Assembly (NCBI RefSeq): GCF_000426525.1
Contig: NZ_AUFN01000012.1
Location: 124,001 to 188,000, forward strand
Source: Nocardioides alkalitolerans DSM 16699
GTDB lineage: Bacteria; Actinomycetota; Actinomycetes; Propionibacteriales; Nocardioidaceae
Direction of reading: 5' to 3'
DNA: 64,000 nucleotides
The notes beneath the pieces are model-generated. The model was not told the origin of the DNA. It made no database searches and was given only the letters and a program-made list of their open reading frames with translations. The position numbers were made by a program, and so were the translations under genes. This document shows, piece by piece, positions 60,175 through 64,000 of this stretch. Position 1 is the stretch's first letter; each line of letters starts with the position of its first letter.

Positions 60175-62642
60175 AGCCGGCGCGCCAGCTCGTCCGCGAG
60201 GTCGCCGACGCGGCGTCGTACGGCCGCCGGCAGGTCCGGGTCGACGGCGAGCCCCCGGACCCGCGCCAGGGTGCTCTCGTCGCGGGCGGTCATCGGGAAG
60301 AACGCCTCGGCCACGTCGGCGAGGAGCCACCCCGAGAAGACCGCGGCCGTGCCGGCGAGCTCGGTGACGTACCGGTCGACGTACGGCGCCGTGACGTCCT
60401 CCTGCCCGCGCTGCCAGAGCCCGAGGCCGACCGCCTCGACCTCGTAGTTCGACCCCGTCGCGTCGCCGGTGAACCGCTCCCACGCCCAGGCCTTGGCCTC
60501 GGCGGTGGGACGCGAGGCCAGGGCACGCGCGTGCTCGACGCGGGCCACCGCCGACGGCGCGGAGGCCAGCTCGGCGTCGAGGAACTCGGCCTCCACCTCG
60601 CCCAGCACGGCGAGCCGCACCAGCACCCGCCAGCGCAGCGCCTCGTCGAGCGTGAGGCCCTCGGGCAGGTCGCGCCCGGCCAGCCAGCCCCGCAGCGTCG
60701 CGGGGTCGGTGGTCGAGGCGACGAGCCCGGCGTACGCCGCCAGCTGCAGCGTGCTGCCCGCCGGTGCGCCCGTCAGCAGGGAGCGGCAGGCGCCGGCGAC
60801 CTGCTCGTCGACGACGACCGGGTCGTCGGCCACCGCCCGCAGCCGTCCGAGCGCCCAGGTGGTGAGCACGTTGACGCCGTCGTCGTCGCTCTCCCCGGGG
60901 AGACCGGCCACGACGACCTCGAGCGCGTCGGCCGCGGCCACGCTGCCCGCGTGCACGCCCGAGCGCAGACCGTTCCACAGCCCCGCCCGCAGCATCGGGT
61001 CGTCGGTGGCCGGCAGGAGCCCCGGGAGCGCGGCGAGCGTCGTGGCGTCGGGGGCCGAGCGGGACCAGGAGTCCTCGAAGGGGTCGACGAGCACCGCGGC
61101 GCCGGGGGGCACGTCGTACGGCGTGCTCGGCCCGGCCAGGGTCACGGTGTCGATCGTCCAGGCGGCGTCGCCGGGGACGGCACGGGCCACCCGCACGGTG
61201 TGGGTGCGGTCGGCCGGCAGGTCGGCGGGGGAGAGCCTCAGCACCGCTCCCGCGTCGCGGTCGGCCCGCAGCTCGTCGACGCCGGCCGTGCGCAGCCAGC
61301 CGTCGACGAACCCGCCCAGGTCACCGGCGCCCGCACGCTCCCAGGAGCCGAACAGGTCGTGCATCGTCGCGTTGCCGAAGCGGTTGCGCGTGAAGTGGTC
61401 GACCGCGCCGGCGAGGAACACCTCGTCGCCGAGGCTCGCGTTGAGCTGCTTGAGCACGCTCGAGCCCTTGGCGTAGGAGATGCCGTCGAAGTCCTGCAGC
61501 GCGCTCGCCGCGTCCTCCGCACCGTTGCCCGCGACGGGGTGGGTGCTCGGCCGCTGGTCGGCGACGAGACCCCACTGGCGGCGGCGGTGCGCGTTGTGGA
61601 CCCACGCGTCGCCGTACTCGGTGACGTCGGCCGTGACCCGGTTGCCCATGTACTCCGCGAAGGACTCGTTGAGCCAGAGGTCGTCCCACCAGCGCGGCGT
61701 GACGAGGTTGCCGAACCACTGGTGGGCCATCTCGTGGGCGACCGTGGTGGCGCGCTGGATGCGGGCGCCGCGGGTCACGCGGCTCGTGAAGACGAGCGGG
61801 TCGCGGAAGGTCACGCAGCCCGGGTTCTCCATCGCGCCGGCGTTAAACTCGGGCACGAACGCCTGGTGGTAGTCGCCGAACGGGTAGCGGATGCCGAACA
61901 GCCGGTGGAACTCGTCGAAGCACTGCCGGGTCAGCGTGAACAGCTCGTCCGCGTCGGCCTCGAGGTGGGGCGCGATGCTCTGCCGGCACGACAGGCCGAG
62001 GCCGATGCCGTCGTGGGTGTCGTGCAGCTGGTGGTAGGGGCCGGCCACGATCGTCACGAAGTACGTCGACAGCGGCTGGCTCCGCTCGAGGCGCCAGAGG
62101 CCGGGCTCGACCTCCCGGCCCGGGGCGTTGCCGACCACGTTCCAGTCCTGCGGCACGCGCACGGTGAAGGTGTACGGCGCCTTGAGGTCCGGCTGGTCGA
62201 AGCAGGCGAAGACGCTGGGCGCCGCATCCATGAAGCTCATGCCGTAGACGTAGCGGCGACCGTCGGCCGGGTCGGTGTGGTGGTGCAGGCCCTCCCCGTC
62301 GGTGCGGAACGCCATCACGGCGTCGACGACGAGCACGTTCTCGCCGGCCTCGGTGTCGAGCGGGAGGCGGCCGGCCGCGAGCGACTCGGGGGCGAGACGG
62401 CGGCCGTTCAGCTCGGCCGAGCGCAGCGACCGGGGCTTCACGTCCACGAAGGTCGCGCCGCCCTGGCTGGTGAACGAGATCGTGGTGCGGGAGCCGAAGG
62501 TGGCCTCGTCGGCCGCGAGGTCGAGCTCCACGTCGTACGACGTCACGTCCAGCAGCGCCCTGCGGGCCACCGCCTCGTCGCGCCGCAGGCTGCGGGGCCG
62601 GTCCGGGTGGGCGGGCGTCGGAGAGCTCGTGGCGTCGGTCAC
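60171..62642 (-). CDS. pepN: Aminopeptidase N (M1 family)
   Basis: This 823-residue zinc aminopeptidase has the GAMEN exopeptidase motif ('EFNAGAMENPG') and HExxH at 303-307 ('AHEMAHQWFGN'), with the third zinc ligand Glu326 at the canonical spacing. The catalytic Tyr region is 'DFDGISYAKGSSVL', and a C-terminal ERAP1-like helical domain (about 500-815) follows. This is the cytosolic PepN form common in actinobacteria. GTG 62642 is 6 nt after TAGGGT. The downstream unknown gene is coupled. Confidence 0.94.
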   Translation of the reverse strand: MTDATSSPTPAHPDRPRSLRRDEAVARRALLDVTSYDVELDLAADEATFGSRTTISFTSQGGATFVDVKPRSLRSAELNGRRLAPESLAAGRLPLDTEAGENVLVVDAVMAFRTDGEGLHHHTDPADGRRYVYGMSFMDAAPSVFACFDQPDLKAPYTFTVRVPQDWNVVGNAPGREVEPGLWRLERSQPLSTYFVTIVAGPYHQLHDTHDGIGLGLSCRQSIAPHLEADADELFTLTRQCFDEFHRLFGIRYPFGDYHQAFVPEFNAGAMENPGCVTFRDPLVFTSRVTRGARIQRATTVAHEMAHQWFGNLVTPRWWDDLWLNESFAEYMGNRVTADVTEYGDAWVHNAHRRRQWGLVADQRPSTHPVAGNGAEDAASALQDFDGISYAKGSSVLKQLNASLGDEVFLAGAVDHFTRNRFGNATMHDLFGSWERAGAGDLGGFVDGWLRTAGVDELRADRDAGAVLRLSPADLPADRTHTVRVARAVPGDAAWTIDTVTLAGPSTPYDVPPGAAVLVDPFEDSWSRSAPDATTLAALPGLLPATDDPMLRAGLWNGLRSGVHAGSVAAADALEVVVAGLPGESDDDGVNVLTTWALGRLRAVADDPVVVDEQVAGACRSLLTGAPAGSTLQLAAYAGLVASTTDPATLRGWLAGRDLPEGLTLDEALRWRVLVRLAVLGEVEAEFLDAELASAPSAVARVEHARALASRPTAEAKAWAWERFTGDATGSNYEVEAVGLGLWQRGQEDVTAPYVDRYVTELAGTAAVFSGWLLADVAEAFFPMTARDESTLARVRGLAVDPDLPAAVRRRVGDLADELARRL

Positions 62643-62682
62643 GCCGTCACCCTACGAGCCGCGGCGGACGGGTCCGCAGACG

Positions 62683-62724
62683 CCACCGGCCCCGTCGGAC
62701 ACGGGGTCGCGACGGGGCCGGTGG
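62683..62724 (-). terminator. Perfect 14-bp terminator hairpin after the HesB-like gene
   Basis: CCACCGGCCCCGTC (62683-62696) and GACGGGGCCGGTGG (62711-62724) form a perfect 14-bp stem with a 14-nt loop. It lies 28 nt downstream of the HesB-like stop and about 29 nt upstream of the pepN -10 hexamer, insulating the two. Confidence 0.8.
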
Positions 62725-62751
62725 GGTGGAACGTGGTGCCGGGGTGGGGCG

Positions 62752-63030
62752 TCAGGCCCGGACCCCGAGGGAGAACTGGACCTGGCCGCCCTCGTCGACG
62801 GCGGCGTCGAGCACCTTGTCGTCGAGCTCTCCGGCGGCGGCGCCGTCCAGGTAGACGGTGGCGCCGTCCTGCTGGACGACCTGGTCACCGTCCTCCGGTG
62901 CCGGCGCCGTGGAGACCGCGAAGGCGGGCTCCGGCGCGGCGTCCGCCGTGATCCGCAGGCCCGTGGTGTCGGGCTGCTGGGTGGTGATGTCCTTAACGAT
63001 CGTGCTGGCGTTCTCGGTGAGGGTGAGCAT
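62752..63030 (-). CDS. HesB/IscA-like protein without the cluster-binding cysteines
   Basis: This 92-residue protein has the size and the beta-rich layout of the A-type Fe-S carrier fold ('MLTLTENASTIVKDITTQQP', 'GLRITADAAPEPAFAVSTAP', 'VYLDGAAAGELDDKVLDAAV'). It contains no cysteine at all, whereas IscA/HesB/ErpA proteins use three. An Fe-S transfer role is therefore unlikely. ATG 63030; the -10 is not clear. Confidence 0.7.
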   Translation of the reverse strand: MLTLTENASTIVKDITTQQPDTTGLRITADAAPEPAFAVSTAPAPEDGDQVVQQDGATVYLDGAAAGELDDKVLDAAVDEGGQVQFSLGVRA

Positions 63031-63124
63031 CGTTCCTCGACTTCCGATGTCGCGTGCAGAGACCTCCCCCACCATGCCGAGAAGCCCGCCGGGACACAAA
63101 CCGGGCGGGTCCTCGGCGCGTCGC

Positions 63125-63820
63125 TCAGCCGATCGTGACGGAGACAATGTCGACCGGCGTGTTCGGGGCGCCGCCGCCGGCCGGGTTGCTGCCGTCGTCG
63201 CCGTCGGCCGCGATCTCCTCGATCACGCCGAGGTCGGCGGGGTCGACGGTGCCGAACACCGTGTAGCTGGGCGGGAGCTGCGTGTCGCCGTACACGATGA
63301 AGAACTGCGAGCCCTGCGTGTCGGGGCCGGCGTTCGCCATGGCCAGCGTGCCGGCGCCGTAGGTCTCGTCGCCGGACAGCTCGTCGGCGAAGGAGTAGCC
63401 CGGGCCGCCGGCGGTCGTGCCCGACGGGTCACCGCACTGCAGCAGCTCGAAGCCCGGGGTCGTGGTGATGCGGGGGCACGGGGTGTCGTCGTAGAACCCC
63501 TGCTCCGCGAGGGAGACGAACGAGTTCACGGTGCACGGCGTGGTGTCGCCGTTGAGGGTGATGTCCAGGTCGCCGTTCGAGGTGGTGATGACGGCCGAGG
63601 TGGGCTCGGTGAGCGTGGCCTCCGTCGGCGGTGCGTCCACCTCGCGCGCCGCGTCGCCCTCGGCGACGTACTCGCACGTGCCGTCCGCGGCGGCGGACGA
63701 CCCGTCGCCCCCCGAGGAGCCCGACGAGTCCGACTCGTCGGAGTCGGACCCGCACGCCGCGAGCAGCGGGAGGGCGAGGACGGCGGCGATCGAGAGGGCG
63801 CGGGTGGTTGCTCGGCTCAT
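63125..63820 (-). CDS. Cyclophilin-type peptidyl-prolyl isomerase, lipoprotein
   Basis: This 231-residue protein has a lipoprotein signal peptide ending in the lipobox 'LLAAC' (Cys23), a Ser/Asp/Gly-rich linker, and a cyclophilin domain (about 70-231; 'TVNSFVSLAEQGFYDDTPCP', 'GSQFFIVYGDTQLPPSYTVF'). It would assist folding of proteins outside the membrane. The usual active-site Arg-Phe pair is changed ('PCPRITTTPGFELLQCGDP'), as in many lipoprotein cyclophilins. TAGGCT ends 7 nt before ATG 63820. Confidence 0.88.
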   Translation of the reverse strand: MSRATTRALSIAAVLALPLLAACGSDSDESDSSGSSGGDGSSAAADGTCEYVAEGDAAREVDAPPTEATLTEPTSAVITTSNGDLDITLNGDTTPCTVNSFVSLAEQGFYDDTPCPRITTTPGFELLQCGDPSGTTAGGPGYSFADELSGDETYGAGTLAMANAGPDTQGSQFFIVYGDTQLPPSYTVFGTVDPADLGVIEEIAADGDDGSNPAGGGAPNTPVDIVSVTIG

Positions 63821-63842
63821 GCGCCAGAGCCTAGGCGGCGGG

Positions 63843-64000
63843 TCAGGTGTTGCGGCCGCGGGCCTCCACCGGCAGCGGCGTGCCGTCCACCCAGAGCTCG
63901 TCGGCGAGGTTGACGGCGGCGCACACGTGGTTGGGCGCCACGGCGATCCGCGAGCCGACGGGCGGCAGCACCGCACCGGCCAGGTCGACCACGGCGTGGT
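63843..64000 (-). CDS. C-terminal end of a D-threonine aldolase/D-serine dehydratase-like gene (partial)
   Basis: The 51 visible residues read 'LAGAVLPPVGSRIAVAPNHV' then 'CAAVNLADELWVDG' and end shortly after. The 'NHxC' zinc-binding pair and the following strand are typical of the C-terminal domain of fold-III PLP enzymes such as D-threonine aldolase and DSD1-like D-serine dehydratase. The catalytic Lys and the rest lie beyond the window. Confidence 0.65.
   Translation of the reverse strand, partial: HAVVDLAGAVLPPVGSRIAVAPNHVCAAVNLADELWVDGTPLPVEARGRNT

Noticed and set aside
1-64000. tRNA or rRNA genes
   Set aside because: I saw no cloverleaf with a TTCGANTC arm or CCA-type end, and no rRNA sequence; a covariance search would be needed to exclude a tRNA fully.

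Overview
The window is GC-rich DNA from an actinobacterium, most likely in or near the Nocardioidaceae. Supporting points are the very high GC, the many GTG starts, the LLM/FMN-reductase duo of the CE1758/CE1759 type, and a block (41.4-50.6 kb) with the gene order known from Mycobacterium tuberculosis Rv1822-Rv1832: pgsA, DUF881, sbp, DUF881, gcvH, garA, merR, DUF151 nuclease, merR, gcvP. This assignment is an inference from gene content and gene order; no marker rRNA is present.

Bases 1 to about 8270 are the early-gene end of a prophage that runs off the left edge. Seventeen tightly coupled leftward genes, mostly overlapping by 1-4 nt, encode a truncated DNA methylase, an ASCH protein, a RusA resolvase, a PD-(D/E)XK exonuclease with a putative annealing-protein partner, and many small unknowns. 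A divergent MerR-like excisionase/XRE repressor pair lies at the right. Its two promoters appear leaderless and share GTAGGTAT operator sites.

Bases 8.3-16.9 kb hold fabG-fabI (FAS-II reductases), then a cyanophycin module. The module has a CphA-like protein that keeps the N-terminal and Mur-ligase domains but lacks ATP-grasp, converging on full-length cyanophycin synthetase (cphA) with cyanophycinase (cphB) upstream of it. SixA and a TlpA-like thioredoxin follow. Bases 17-38.6 kb are ordinary chromosome: a DUF222-HNH gene broken at a G9 tract and carrying an SOS-box-like promoter, a REP-like repeat cluster, serB, an ABC ATPase, a TauE/SafE permease, an RDD protein, a hydrolase, catalase, a SpoIIE-type phosphatase, the LLM duo, VOC, AraC and PEBP genes, cobT, cysG, a TrmH methyltransferase, an aminohydrolase and a DUF1501/DUF1800 pair.

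Bases 38.9-50.6 kb contain two CNNM transporters and the Rv1822-1832-like block, where glycine cleavage (gcvH, gcvP with a glycine riboswitch) is interleaved with GarA and two MerR regulators. Bases 50.6-64 kb carry a serine hydrolase, tldD/tldE, sbcC/sbcD, pepN with a coupled unknown gene, a cysteine-free HesB-like protein, a cyclophilin lipoprotein and the 3' end of a D-threonine aldolase-like gene.

A recurring feature is a -10-like hexamer TA(G/C)NNT, or a close variant, placed 6-8 nt before ATG/GTG for at least 18 starts. This implies widespread leaderless transcription, and it was used here to choose several starts.
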